In this document: positions 1-8,447 of the stretch, one piece after another
How positions within the stretch are numbered: position 1 is the first letter of the stretch
Layout: every line of letters begins with the position of its first letter
Assembly (NCBI RefSeq): GCF_042643485.1
Contig: NZ_JBHRSJ010000034.1
Coordinates: forward strand, 186,001 to 250,000
DNA length: 64,000 bases
Direction: 5' to 3'
DNA from: Azotobacter bryophylli
Lineage (GTDB): Bacteria > Pseudomonadota > Gammaproteobacteria > Pseudomonadales > Pseudomonadaceae
Made by a program: the position numbers and the translations under genes
The notes under the pieces: generated by a model
Seen by the model: only the letters and a program-made list of their open reading frames with translations
Told to the model about the DNA's origin: nothing
Databases searched by the model: none

Positions 1-196
1 TCGACTCCTGACGGCCGAACTGGCGGGCTTCCTTCATGTAGCCGGTCAGGCTGCCCAGGGGATGCCAGAGGAGTCCGGTGACGAAGGCGTTGCCGTGGTA
101 GCTCAGTACCTGGACCTTGGAGTTGCCCGCGTTGTTCTCTGCCAGAGGCGATGACCGGGGAGGGCGCCTCAACCGCTTCAACAGGCTCAGCTTCAT
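1..196 (-). CDS. pilO: PilO-like type IVb pilus protein, N-terminal fragment (cut by window edge)
   Basis: An ATG at 194-196 opens a frame that stays open for 65 codons to the window edge. The encoded start is basic, followed by segments such as VQVLSYHGNAFVTGLLWHPL. It begins four bases after the pilN stop (201-203), so it is the next gene of the pilL-pilN operon. In PFGI-1-class elements this slot holds pilO, an inner-membrane assembly protein of the thin conjugative pilus. The assignment rests mainly on position, because only the N-terminus is visible. Confidence 0.7.
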   Translation of the reverse strand, partial: MKLSLLKRLRRPPRSSPLAENNAGNSKVQVLSYHGNAFVTGLLWHPLGSLTGYMKEARQFGRQES

Positions 197-200
197 GGCG

Positions 201-1937
201 TCAGCCCGTCACGATGGGAGTGATCAGCACGACCAGCACGCTGCGGGTGGAGGTTCGGGACTGGCTTCCCCCCAAGCCGAGGAAGCCGGGTTTGCCCGCT
301 CCGATCTTGGTAGCGTCTTCCCGGGATTCATCGAAGCCGGACAGGATGAGGGTCTGGCCACTGCGCAGCTTGATCTTCGGCGACAGGACCTTGGTGTCGT
401 AGTCGGGCGTCTGGGCGCTGGATCCGTTGCTCTGGAAGACGTCGAAGGTGGGCTTGGAGCTCATGTTGATCGAGACCATCAGCAGCATCTCGTCCTGGCT
501 CAGTAGCCGCGGCAGGAGGGTCATGTTGAAGCCGCTGGTGATGGTTGCCGCTTGCAGGGCCGTGTTGGAGCCCACCGAGGCAGTCGTGGTCGTGCTGCTG
601 GACTCGATGTAGCCCTTCACGTTGCCGATCTGGATCGGGGCCGGCTGCAGGTTGAGGGTGGTCAAGGACGGCTCCCGCACGGTCGAGATGCGTCCCTGCT
701 CGGCCAGTGCCTTGACGATGAGATTGGAGCCCGCCCAGGGCGAGTGGGCGGTATCAAGGATGCCGACCGAGCCGGAGATCGCGTTGGTGCTGATGTCGGA
801 CAGGGTGTTAACCAGCGACAGTCCCCACTTGTTGGCCAGCGATTTGTAGACGACGTCCCAGTTCAGACCGAGCTGATCCTGATCGGTCAGGGTGACCTCC
901 AGTACCCGGACGTTGAACAAGACCTGTTGAGTGATCTTGCGGTTGGTCTCGTTCAGGTAGGCCTCGACGCGGGCCAGTACCTCGGGCCGGTCGGTGACCG
1001 TGAGCGTGCCGGTCGAAGTCGAGAGGTACAGGCGCCCCGCGGGGCTGAGCATCGCCTGGACGTTGTTCTTGACGTCCGTGAGGATCGTGGACCTGAGCGT
1101 GACGGTCGTGCTCTGGTTGCTGCCGGACTGTCCCGAGGCTCCGGAGCTGGAGGAGCCGGAGCCGCCTCCACCCCCGCCTCCGGAGGTGCCGTTGCTGGTT
1201 CCGGTGTTGGTGGTCATCCCCGACTTGACCACGCTCTCGATAACCTGACTGTCGCCGAAGGACCAGACCTCGAACACGCGGGTGTCGACGTAGCTGATGC
1301 GCACGGCGCGCTCGGCGGGCGAGTAGCGCCAGGTCAGCCCCAGGCGTGCGGTCGCCAGGTCCAGCAAACCGGATAGCTTGCCCTTGTAGGTGAGGTTTGC
1401 GATCTGCGTGGTCTGTCCGAAGCTGCTAAAGCTGGTCAGGCTCGGCCCCCGGGAAACGCTCGCTGGTTGTCCCGCGGCGCCGACTACCCCGGCCGGGAGC
1501 AGGTCGGACAGGTTATCGGGATCGCCCCCGGCGGGCCGAGCGGCGCCGGACGCTGGGGGCGCAGTGACGGCCGCCAGCCCCGGGTTGAGCGCATCGGGGG
1601 AGACCAGGACGGGCAGGCCGCACTCGGAGGTGATGTATTGCGCGATCTCGGTGATGCTGACCCTGTCGCCCGGCCGATAGGCCAACTCGCAGTCCAGTGC
1701 CATCGGCAACCCGCGCTTGGCGCTGATGGGCTGGGTGGACACCCAGGGCTTCTTGCTGAACACCACTGTGTTGCGCTTGGGCTCCTGCTGCTGATTGCGC
1801 AGGTAGGCGGTGTACTGCGAGGCCGTATCGGTCTCGGATTGGGTGCGCGCCATGGACTCGTTGATGCGCTGCATCGTGCAGCCGGCGGCGCAGGCGACCG
1901 CCAGTACCAGGCTGGTCAGGCGAAGCAAGGGATTCAT
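201..1937 (-). CDS. pilN: PilN-type secretin lipoprotein of the type IVb conjugative pilus
   Basis: This 578-residue protein starts with a lipoprotein-type signal ending AVACAAGC, so the mature protein probably carries a lipidated Cys near residue 20. A Gly/Ser-rich linker (about residues 250-270) separates the N-terminal domains from the secretin core, which ends with the typical hydrophobic strand SVLVVLITPIV. Secretins form the outer-membrane ring through which the pilus passes; in ICEs this pilus helps mating in liquid. The start at 1937 was chosen because its ATG overlaps the pilL stop by one base (TGATG) and begins the signal peptide. A longer upstream frame exists but has no signal sequence. 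Confidence 0.88.
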   Translation of the reverse strand: MNPLLRLTSLVLAVACAAGCTMQRINESMARTQSETDTASQYTAYLRNQQQEPKRNTVVFSKKPWVSTQPISAKRGLPMALDCELAYRPGDRVSITEIAQYITSECGLPVLVSPDALNPGLAAVTAPPASGAARPAGGDPDNLSDLLPAGVVGAAGQPASVSRGPSLTSFSSFGQTTQIANLTYKGKLSGLLDLATARLGLTWRYSPAERAVRISYVDTRVFEVWSFGDSQVIESVVKSGMTTNTGTSNGTSGGGGGGGSGSSSSGASGQSGSNQSTTVTLRSTILTDVKNNVQAMLSPAGRLYLSTSTGTLTVTDRPEVLARVEAYLNETNRKITQQVLFNVRVLEVTLTDQDQLGLNWDVVYKSLANKWGLSLVNTLSDISTNAISGSVGILDTAHSPWAGSNLIVKALAEQGRISTVREPSLTTLNLQPAPIQIGNVKGYIESSSTTTTASVGSNTALQAATITSGFNMTLLPRLLSQDEMLLMVSINMSSKPTFDVFQSNGSSAQTPDYDTKVLSPKIKLRSGQTLILSGFDESREDATKIGAGKPGFLGLGGSQSRTSTRSVLVVLITPIVTG

Positions 1938-3112
1938 CACTTTTTCTTCTTCCGTTCGGAAACATGGACGATCCGCTGGTCGGGGTTCCCGTCGACCAGG
2001 AAAGATCGACGGGCGTTGTCCCAGAGAGGGAAAATTTCCGTGACCGCCTCGGCGAAGCTGCCGCTGAAGCGCAACGGCGCCTCGATGGCGTAGTCCAGGT
2101 CGTCGCACTCCCAGATCACCCGATAGTCGGCGGAGCGAGCCCAGGCTTCGACCGACTCGCGCAGTGTGGAACCCACCCGGGCCTCCCAGACGGGCTTCAG
2201 CGGCGCCCGGAGCGGGAGGGCCGACGTGGCGGGCGGGTTCGAAACCGGCTTGCCGGGCAGACTCGTGGCCGGGCGTTGGGCGACCGGAGAAGCCGGGGCC
2301 GTGGGGCGAAGCGCCTTGGCTGGTTCCTGCTGGGGAGTTGCGGCGACGGTCGTTTTTGCGGCTTCGGGAGCCGGAGCCGAGATCGACGTCTGGGCCGGGG
2401 CCGGCTTGGCGGCAGTGGCCCGGCTGACCGGGGCGGCTGGAGTCTGGCCCCCGCTGGTCCCGGCAGTCGTTTTCGAAGCGACCAGTGGCTTGGCACTGGG
2501 CACGGCGGTCGTCACGACCGCGGTCGGTGTCGATTTGGTGGGCGTGGGGGCTGGCGAGGTCGCCGGAGCGGTGGCCGGCGGCAGGGTAGCCAAGGCCGAC
2601 CTTGGCGGATCGGGCAACTGATAGCCCGGGCGCAGAACGAAGCAGACGTTACGCATCACCTCGTCGACTTTGACCTGCCAGGCCGGACCCGCCAGCACTT
2701 GTAGGGTGTTGCGCAGGCTCATGGGACCGATCTTGTACTGGGCGGCTGGGAGCGGTCGGGTGAAGAGGATGTTGACGTGCGGGGTCTCGGGGCCGCACAG
2801 GCTGTAGCCGGAGCGGTTGAGCACGTATTGCATGGCATCGCGCACGGTCGGGCGCAGGTTGGCCGGGATGTTGATGTCGATGATCTGGGCCATCAGGTCC
2901 CGTTGCTCGATCCCCGGCGCGGTGTTGACCAGGGTGTAGCGTCCGTAGCGCACTTCGCGCTCCGAAGGGGCACCCGAGGGATACAGGTCCGGCGACAGCA
3001 GCTCGGGATTGCGGCTGCTGTCGAGGGACGGCTTGGACGGCGCGTGTGTGCAGCTGACCAGTCCGACCAGGAGCAGGAGAAGAGAGGAGTGAGTCGTGAA
3101 CTGCCGGATCAT
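1937..3112 (-). CDS. pilL: PilL-type lipoprotein of the ICE pilus operon
   Basis: This is a 391-residue lipoprotein. The start at 3112 gives a clean signal peptide with a perfect lipobox (LVSC) about 20 residues in. The N-terminal domain (about residues 25-160) carries the features of the PilL/TcpQ-like N-domain found in PFGI-1-class elements, including YVLNRSGYSLC. A Pro/Ala/Thr-rich linker follows (about residues 160-300), then a C-terminal domain with PVWEARVGSTLRESVEAWA, resembling TcpQ-type secretin partners. It is the first gene of the pilus operon; the secretin gene overlaps its stop. An upstream start 11 codons earlier is possible but would precede the signal with unrelated residues. 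Confidence 0.85.
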   Translation of the reverse strand: MIRQFTTHSSLLLLLVGLVSCTHAPSKPSLDSSRNPELLSPDLYPSGAPSEREVRYGRYTLVNTAPGIEQRDLMAQIIDINIPANLRPTVRDAMQYVLNRSGYSLCGPETPHVNILFTRPLPAAQYKIGPMSLRNTLQVLAGPAWQVKVDEVMRNVCFVLRPGYQLPDPPRSALATLPPATAPATSPAPTPTKSTPTAVVTTAVPSAKPLVASKTTAGTSGGQTPAAPVSRATAAKPAPAQTSISAPAPEAAKTTVAATPQQEPAKALRPTAPASPVAQRPATSLPGKPVSNPPATSALPLRAPLKPVWEARVGSTLRESVEAWARSADYRVIWECDDLDYAIEAPLRFSGSFAEAVTEIFPLWDNARRSFLVDGNPDQRIVHVSERKKKK

Positions 3113-3308
3113 GTATGCGCAGGCCCCATGTACTGATGGGAGCACGGTGCCAGCACGATCCGCCTAAATCAGCGGAAAATCCTATTTTGGTCGCAGAGGG
3201 ATTATCAGGGCGTATTGAAGTTGCCGTCGTTCGCCTGGGATGCAACTCGTCAGGCTTAGGGCCAGCAGTTACTATCGCGATTTGGCTGATGCCCGAAGGA
3301 TTGTACGG

Positions 3309-3506
3309 ATGAACGTCGAAGTAGCTGAAAATGGAAAAGGCAGCTGGCAGGTGGAGATGGACGGGGCCTACCACGTGAACTTCCCTTGCCAGGCTGAAGC
3401 AGAAGCCTTCGCTGAGCGTCTACGAGTGCGACTGAATGCACCTCATCTCCTGCCGGAGATCTATGAAGCCTGCCCGGATCTGCCGCTCGATCTCGGGGCA
3501 AACTGA
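3309..3506 (+). CDS. Small conserved hypothetical protein (65 aa)
   Basis: This small acidic protein starts MNVEVAENGKGSWQVEMDG and contains a putative helix AEAEAFAERLRVRL. I do not recognise a named domain; similar short proteins are common in Pseudomonas mobile DNA. It lies in the gap between pilL and the CHAD gene and points away from pilL, so 3113-3308 probably holds divergent promoters. The ATG at 3309 was preferred over an upstream one at 3240 because GAAGGA precedes it by about 10 bases and the extra 23 residues look unlike protein. Confidence 0.5.
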   Translation: MNVEVAENGKGSWQVEMDGAYHVNFPCQAEAEAFAERLRVRLNAPHLLPEIYEACPDLPLDLGAN

Positions 3507-3571
3507 GTCAGTTGGCCAGGGCCTTGCACCACACCATCTGGTCGAGTCGGTATTCAAGGAGAGAAGCAATA

Positions 3572-4330
3572 ATGATCGATGAGCTGATCGAGCACGTGGT
3601 GGTCCTGGAAACCGAGTTGCAAGCGTGCAGTGCCCGACTGCAGGAGCGTAGCGACGATGAGGCCCTGCATGATCTGCGTATCGGCGTGCGCCGGCTACGC
3701 AGCATCTTGCGCCCTCTACGGGGCCTACCCGAGATCAATGCGCTGGAGCTGGTCGCCGCAGAGGTGGGCCGGCGGAGCACGCCGCTGCGCGATACCGAGG
3801 TCTTGATCCAGGAACTGGAAGCCCACGAGCGGCCCGACCTGGTCGAGCCTCGCCGGCGTGAATTGGAGGCCGGGCGCGATGCCTTGTTGGCCAGCTCCGA
3901 GTGGCTCCTGTTCCGGAATGCTCTGGCAACGTGGCCGGCCATCTGTCGAGAGGCTGCAAGGAAAGGCAAGCTCAAAGGCCTGCGCAAGCACATTCGCAAG
4001 CAACTGGCGAAGCAGCAGCGCAAGCTGGCTGAGGGGCTGCGCAATCCGGCCCATGACCGGCATCGGCTACGGGTGCTGATCAAGCGGGTACGCTATGCCC
4101 ACGAGGTCTATCCCAAACTATCCGACTTGCCGGACAAGGCCCCCAAGCGCTTGAGGGCAGCTCAGTCGGTGCTGGGGGACTGGCATGACTGCGTGCAGTG
4201 GCTGCAACGGGCTGAGCAGGAGCTGGATCTCCAGCCCTTGTGCGAGACCTGGCGCGAAGCCATGGCCAGTGCCGAGCGGCATTCGGACCAGGTGCTGAAA
4301 CGGCTTCTCAAGGATTTTCCAGTGGCTTGA
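3572..4330 (+). CDS. CHAD domain protein
   Basis: The 252-residue protein is rich in basic helices and has the CHAD signature: an early HDLRIGVRRLRS segment and a later HRLRVLIKRVRYAHE segment with conserved His and Arg/Lys. CHAD domains bind inorganic polyphosphate, and some occur with CYTH triphosphatases; here the CHAD domain stands alone. A strong ribosome site (AAGGAGAG) lies 10 bases before the ATG at 3572. It is one of the few plus-strand genes in this ICE segment and is convergent with the arsC-like gene, which suggests accessory cargo with its own promoter. Confidence 0.85.
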   Translation: MIDELIEHVVVLETELQACSARLQERSDDEALHDLRIGVRRLRSILRPLRGLPEINALELVAAEVGRRSTPLRDTEVLIQELEAHERPDLVEPRRRELEAGRDALLASSEWLLFRNALATWPAICREAARKGKLKGLRKHIRKQLAKQQRKLAEGLRNPAHDRHRLRVLIKRVRYAHEVYPKLSDLPDKAPKRLRAAQSVLGDWHDCVQWLQRAEQELDLQPLCETWREAMASAERHSDQVLKRLLKDFPVA

Positions 4331-4420
4331 CCACGTTCACGCCCGCTTTCCAACCCGGCTGTCGGCGAGGCCGGGCAGGTCCCCCCGTATCATTGGCACA
4401 GTCGATGAGGCGGCAAGGCC

Positions 4421-4867
4421 TCAGGCAAGAGGCAGATGATTGGCGCCCTGATGATCCGGTCTGGTCTTGAGCAGGACGAATATCTTGAGGCGCTCGTTCA
4501 TTTCGCTCAGGACATGACGGAAAGCGTCCGGTTTGCTGCTGGCCTGTGGGTCTTCGACATTCCAGGCAATCACTTCCTCGCCTCTCGGCATCATTTGGTA
4601 TTCCTGGGCGGACTTGTCGCACAAGGTGATGACGTAATCGAATTGCTGGCCGGCGAACGCCTCCAGCGGTTTGCTGTGCAGCCCCTCGCTCGGGATATCC
4701 AGCTGCGACAGTACCGCCAGTACACGGGAGTCGACCGGAGTTGGCTGGATGCCGGCACTGAAGGCGTCGAACTGTTCGGGAGCGATATACCGCAGCAGAG
4801 CCTCGGCCATCGGCGAGCGGGCGGAATTGTGGGCACAGATGAAAAGCACGCGTTTTTTGCTGTTCAT
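4421..4867 (-). CDS. ArsC-like low-molecular-weight phosphatase/arsenate reductase
   Basis: The 148-residue protein has the LMW-PTPase P-loop near its N-terminus: CAHNSARSPM fits CX5R-S, followed by FSAGIQPTPV and YVITLCDK. The Cys near residue 80 (LCDK) fits a thioredoxin-coupled ArsC relay, though the third Cys of the classical triad is not evident. It could reduce arsenate or act as a protein phosphatase. The start at 4867 places the P-loop Cys about 10 residues in, as is usual. No other ars genes are adjacent, so an arsenic operon is not supported. It is an accessory gene between the SNF2 helicase and the CHAD gene. Confidence 0.8.
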   Translation of the reverse strand: MNSKKRVLFICAHNSARSPMAEALLRYIAPEQFDAFSAGIQPTPVDSRVLAVLSQLDIPSEGLHSKPLEAFAGQQFDYVITLCDKSAQEYQMMPRGEEVIAWNVEDPQASSKPDAFRHVLSEMNERLKIFVLLKTRPDHQGANHLPLA

Positions 4868-4976
4868 GTAAGACCCCGGCATCAGATTGACCTTGTGGGA
4901 TTCTCTTCGCCCTTCAAGTAAAACCGACGTGTCTGACAAGGCCGTGAATGCATCACGGTTTCTTGGGCTATCGCAC

Positions 4977-6938
4977 TTAAAGCACCTTCACGAGCGTTGT
5001 CTGCATCGCCTTGGCCGCCGCAACCGGGTCGGGCTCGATGAGCTCCTGGGACAGCCGACGCTTGTCCAGCAGCAACTGCCAGAGCTGCTGATCGATCGAG
5101 TGTTCGACCAGGGGGATCTTGACCACCACCAGACGCCGCTGACCGTTGCGGTAGGCACGGTCCTCAGCCTGGTCCTGCAGGGCGGGCGTCCAGGGCAGGC
5201 CGAGGAAGAACACATAGTTCGCGGCGGTCAGGTTGTTGCCGGTTCCGGCGGCCGACGTCGTCCCGATGAAGACCCGGGTCTCGTCGTCCTGCTGGAAGCG
5301 GTCGATCGCCTTCTGCCGCTTGGTCACGCTGTCGGAGCCGACCAGGGTGACGCAGCCCATCCCGGCGGATTCGCAGAGCTGTTTCAGCACCCCGACAGTT
5401 TCCTTGTATTCGCAGAACAGGATCGCCTTGTCGGCGACATCGAGCTCGGCCAGCAGCTCCATGACGACCGGCACCTTCGCCCGTTCGAGCAGGCGACGCA
5501 TCGCGCCCAGGCGGGCGAAGGGCTGCTGATCGCAGGCCCGGATGGCGTCGTATTCCTTACGCTGCTCCTCGCCGAGCACGACCGGAACGGTTTGTCGCTG
5601 CTTGCCCTTGAGCCCCGGCAGGACGTCCTTGCGCCGGCGGAGCATCCAGTCGCCGATGGCGTCGCGCAGGTTCTTGCGGAACTCCGGGCTGCCGGCGAAT
5701 TGCTCGCAGAACTCCTTCAGCGGCAACTGGCCGACTGGGTGACCGGACAGCCGCAGGAGGGTGTGCAGCTCGGTCTCGCGGTTGAGCACCGGGGTGCCGG
5801 TCAGCAGGTAACGGTTGGGAACCTTGGCCGCGATGTCGAACCCATGCCGGGTGCACTGGGCGGTGGGCTCCTTGAGCCGGTGGGCTTCGTCGATGACCAT
5901 GACCCGGAAGTGCTCGGCCTGCAGGACGTAGTCGGCCAGGCGCTCGTAGTTGATCACCATCCACTGGACGGACGCGTCGAAGGTTTGCTGGCCGATCCGC
6001 GCCTCGGGATAGACCGCCTGGATTTCCCGCTGCCAGTTGATCAGGAGCGAGGACAGGGTCACGACCAGTATTGGATGCCCCTCCGCCCGGATCGCTGCGG
6101 CGATGATCGCCTGCCGGGTCTTGCCCAGCCCCATGTCGTCGGCCAGCAGGGCGCTGGTCCGCTGTAGCAGGTGGCGGATGCCCGCGGGTTGGTGAGGCAG
6201 CAGCGAATGGCTCGCCAGGGCCTGCTCGATCTCGGCCTCGGTGTACTTGGTGCGCTCGATGGAGGGGACTGCCGCCAGGTAGAGGTCGGTTGAACTATCC
6301 TCGAGGGAGACCGCCTGGCGCTCGGCCGGCGCGCCGCCGAGGTTGATTCGGGTAATGGCCTCGGCCGAGGCGACGGAGCCATCGCTCAGCAGCTCTTGGA
6401 GTGTATCCAGGATCTCGAACTGCTCCTCGGCCAGCCCCAGTTCCAGAATCAGATTGCTGCGAACCAGCTCGGGGCTGGCATCGATCCGCCAAGAGCGCGA
6501 CGGCCCGAGGAAGGTCCCCCGCATCCGCCGGGCCACCGCGACCATGCCGGGGTGGTAGTCGCCGGAGAGCAGCACGCCGCCCTGGGCGAGCGGGGCGATG
6601 CGAAAGACCATCCCCCAGGTGAAGGCCTGCCGATCGGGCGATGCCTGGGCCTGCTCCAGTTTCCGGTTGAAGCTCTGCCAGGACTCGGTGAAGCGGCCGT
6701 CGGCCAGCTCCATCAGCTGCTGGTACAGCAGGTCCGGTTCCTCGAACAGCTTGTTCTTGGACAGGCGCCAATAGCGGTACAGCGGGTGTTCGGCACGACG
6801 GATGAAGTAGCCGTCCCGTTCCAAGAGCAGGCGATTGGCCCCCTCGACGTACTGCAGTTGCAGGCCGAAGTCGTAGCCGTCGAAGACGACTCGCTTCAGC
6901 AGGCTAGGGGGCCGATTCATCAGCCGGGGACGGCTCAT
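4977..6938 (-). CDS. SNF2-family helicase-like ATPase
   Basis: The 653-residue protein has a SNF2/Rad54-type motor. Motif I is DDMGLGKTRQA (about residue 266), motif II is VIDEAHRLK (about residue 350), followed by a TGTPVLN motif III. The C-terminal RecA-like lobe has FIGTTSAAGTGNNL and the arginine-finger motif QAEDRAYRNGQ (about residue 590). The first 230 residues have no domain I can name. Such enzymes translocate on double-stranded DNA and remodel protein-DNA complexes; in mobile DNA they also occur in defence modules. The neighbours do not form a recognised defence operon, so a role in element maintenance or defence is inference. Confidence 0.88.
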   Translation of the reverse strand: MSRPRLMNRPPSLLKRVVFDGYDFGLQLQYVEGANRLLLERDGYFIRRAEHPLYRYWRLSKNKLFEEPDLLYQQLMELADGRFTESWQSFNRKLEQAQASPDRQAFTWGMVFRIAPLAQGGVLLSGDYHPGMVAVARRMRGTFLGPSRSWRIDASPELVRSNLILELGLAEEQFEILDTLQELLSDGSVASAEAITRINLGGAPAERQAVSLEDSSTDLYLAAVPSIERTKYTEAEIEQALASHSLLPHQPAGIRHLLQRTSALLADDMGLGKTRQAIIAAAIRAEGHPILVVTLSSLLINWQREIQAVYPEARIGQQTFDASVQWMVINYERLADYVLQAEHFRVMVIDEAHRLKEPTAQCTRHGFDIAAKVPNRYLLTGTPVLNRETELHTLLRLSGHPVGQLPLKEFCEQFAGSPEFRKNLRDAIGDWMLRRRKDVLPGLKGKQRQTVPVVLGEEQRKEYDAIRACDQQPFARLGAMRRLLERAKVPVVMELLAELDVADKAILFCEYKETVGVLKQLCESAGMGCVTLVGSDSVTKRQKAIDRFQQDDETRVFIGTTSAAGTGNNLTAANYVFFLGLPWTPALQDQAEDRAYRNGQRRLVVVKIPLVEHSIDQQLWQLLLDKRRLSQELIEPDPVAAAKAMQTTLVKVL

Positions 6939-6958
6939 GCGAGTGCGTCTGACGGTGC

Positions 6959-7336
6959 TTACAGTGACACGGTCTCGGCAACGATAAATTCGACCTTTCG
7001 GGCCGTTTTGGGCTCGGTTGCGATGCGAGCTGGAAGAATTTTACCGACAATATCGGTGTTCAGGTCGGGATTGTGACAGACCAGGTGTTGAGGGGTGATC
7101 ACGCCGATTGAGTAGAAGAAACCGTCTGGCTTCCGCTCCGTCAGCGCGATGATCTTGCAACCCGGCCCCTGATCCAGCGTCAGAAGCTCATACCCCCCCG
7201 TGCGATATCCCTTCAGGGCGGCAGGGGAGATGAACGTCGCGGTCACGGTGGAGCCCGCTTCGAGCTGTTTCTTGGCGGCCAGGGCAAAAGGCGTTATGGC
7301 GGTCAGGAGCAAGGCAACGAGTAAGGTCGGTTTCAT
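6959..7336 (-). CDS. Secreted hypothetical protein (125 aa)
   Basis: The protein starts with a clear Sec signal peptide, MKPTLLVALLLTAITPFALA, with cleavage likely before AKKQ. The mature part of about 100 residues is mainly beta-like, with two cysteines (GCKI and LVCHN) that could form a disulfide in the periplasm. I recognise no family. The ATG at 7336 has GGAG five bases upstream; a GTG at 7342 is the alternative. The gene ends 20 bases before the helicase start and may be cotranscribed with it. A copy of the imperfect 57-bp repeat lies upstream (7442-7500). Confidence 0.65.
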   Translation of the reverse strand: MKPTLLVALLLTAITPFALAAKKQLEAGSTVTATFISPAALKGYRTGGYELLTLDQGPGCKIIALTERKPDGFFYSIGVITPQHLVCHNPDLNTDIVGKILPARIATEPKTARKVEFIVAETVSL

Positions 7337-7441
7337 GAGCACTCCGGGAGAGTTGAGGCAGGGAACAAGGCATGCCGATCATCCGCCCCGGACTGGCGAT
7401 GGGCTATGTGGAATTGGAAATCCAGCGAGAGGCATTTCCGG

Positions 7442-7500
7442 TGGTGGAGAACGACGCACTGCTGCCTCGTCTCCACGCGGAAGTCTCACGATGAGGGCGC
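7442..7500. repeat. 57-bp-type imperfect direct repeat, copy 1 (downstream of rha)
   Basis: This stretch runs from GGTGGAGAACGACG through GCCTCGTCTCCAC to TCACGATGAGGGCGC. It matches 8373-8428 in the same orientation over almost its full length with a few differences. It contains an internal dyad (GTGGAG near the start, CTCCAC in the middle), so each copy can fold back on itself. Each copy lies in the gap before a minus-strand gene, so it could be a leader element rather than a target-site duplication. Confidence 0.6.
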
Positions 7501-7505
7501 TTTTT

Positions 7506-8345
7506 TCAGTGCTTCGCCCGGTGCTGGAAGGGATCACGAGCGGCGTGGCTGGCGATGTAGCCCAGAAGGTCGCGGGCCTGACGCGACGTCTCGGCCAGCT
7601 TTCCGGCCATGTTCTGCTTGAAGTGCTCGCTGGCCAGCACTTCCAGGCCTTGGTCGTACAGGGCGTTGAAGAGAATCTCGGCGTCATGCGAGGTGCGCAG
7701 CAGACCGTAGAGCAGGTCCTTGGCGATCGAGGAGCCGGCGATGCCGGGCAGTACCTTGGCCGCATTCCCCTCGCCGATGATCTGGCCCTGGATGAAGGTC
7801 AGGGCCTGCTTGACCTGCTCAGGTGTGGCACGGTCGAGCGATTCGACATTGAGGTAGTGCTGCACGATCTCCTCGGTCGAGAGGCGCGGCAACTGGTTGG
7901 TTTGCCGATCCCGCATCAGTTCGAGCGTCCTGATGGCGAAGCGCAGCAGTGCCCGCTCGTCCTGCTGTGCCGGTTGCGCCCGCAGGGCCTGCTCCATCTT
8001 GTTGAAGGCGATGATGTAGGCCACTTTCCACTGTGCGGCCTGCTTGCCGGTGAACCCCATGCACAGCAGCACGAAGCCGTCGCGGGTCATGCGGTAGAAG
8101 ACTTCTTGGCGAGTCGCGCCTTGAGGCCCCGGGACTTCTCTTAACGTCTCCTCAAAATTGAGGACACGAAACTCGGCAGGGCACTCAAGGCTCCGGATAG
8201 CCTTGATCACGTTGTCATGCCGCTTGCCGAAGTGCTTGGCGACATCCAGGCTCGTGGTAGTCACCTGGCCCTTGAACACCTCGACCGAGACCTCGGTAGT
8301 GTCGGTCGTTACCGGGGTAGGTACGCTGGTTTGGGAAGTGGTCAT
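7506..8345 (-). CDS. rha: Rha family regulatory protein
   Basis: The 279-residue protein has the phage Rha domain at about residues 20-120: TTSLDVAKHFGKRHDNVIKAI, then YRMTRDGFVLLCMGFTGKQAAQWK and an Ala-rich helix FNKMEQAL. Rha proteins are DNA-binding regulators first seen in phage P22-like viruses and common in ICEs. The remaining 150 residues are helical and unassigned. The start at 8345 has GGAGAG upstream (8352-8357). It lies in the ICE backbone between ssb and a secreted protein, flanked by two copies of an imperfect 57-bp repeat. Confidence 0.85.
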   Translation of the reverse strand: MTTSQTSVPTPVTTDTTEVSVEVFKGQVTTTSLDVAKHFGKRHDNVIKAIRSLECPAEFRVLNFEETLREVPGPQGATRQEVFYRMTRDGFVLLCMGFTGKQAAQWKVAYIIAFNKMEQALRAQPAQQDERALLRFAIRTLELMRDRQTNQLPRLSTEEIVQHYLNVESLDRATPEQVKQALTFIQGQIIGEGNAAKVLPGIAGSSIAKDLLYGLLRTSHDAEILFNALYDQGLEVLASEHFKQNMAGKLAETSRQARDLLGYIASHAARDPFQHRAKH

Positions 8346-8372
8346 TTCGATCTCTCCAGTAGCTTGATTCGA

Positions 8373-8428
8373 GGTGGAGCAAGACGCGGAGTCGCCTCGT
8401 CTCCACCGAAAGATTCACGATGGGGCGC
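8373..8428. repeat. 57-bp-type imperfect direct repeat, copy 2 (upstream of rha)
   Basis: This copy reads GGTGGAGCAAGACGCGGAG, then GCCTCGTCTCCACC and a tail TTCACGATGGGGCGC. It is the partner of 7442-7500 and lies between ssb (ends 8448) and the rha start (8345). The inverted GTGGAG/CTCCAC pair is kept in both copies, which favours a structured DNA or RNA element. Confidence 0.6.
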
Positions 8429-8447
8429 GCGATTTTCCGCCCGGTCA

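Noticed and set aside
1938..2108. Longer start for the PilN secretin
   Set aside because: The added 57 residues are Arg-rich shadow of pilL and would hide the lipoprotein signal; the ATG at 1937 is coupled to the pilL stop.
4887..6167. 426-codon plus-strand frame opposite the SNF2 gene
   Set aside because: Composition is that of an antisense shadow; the minus strand has intact helicase motifs.
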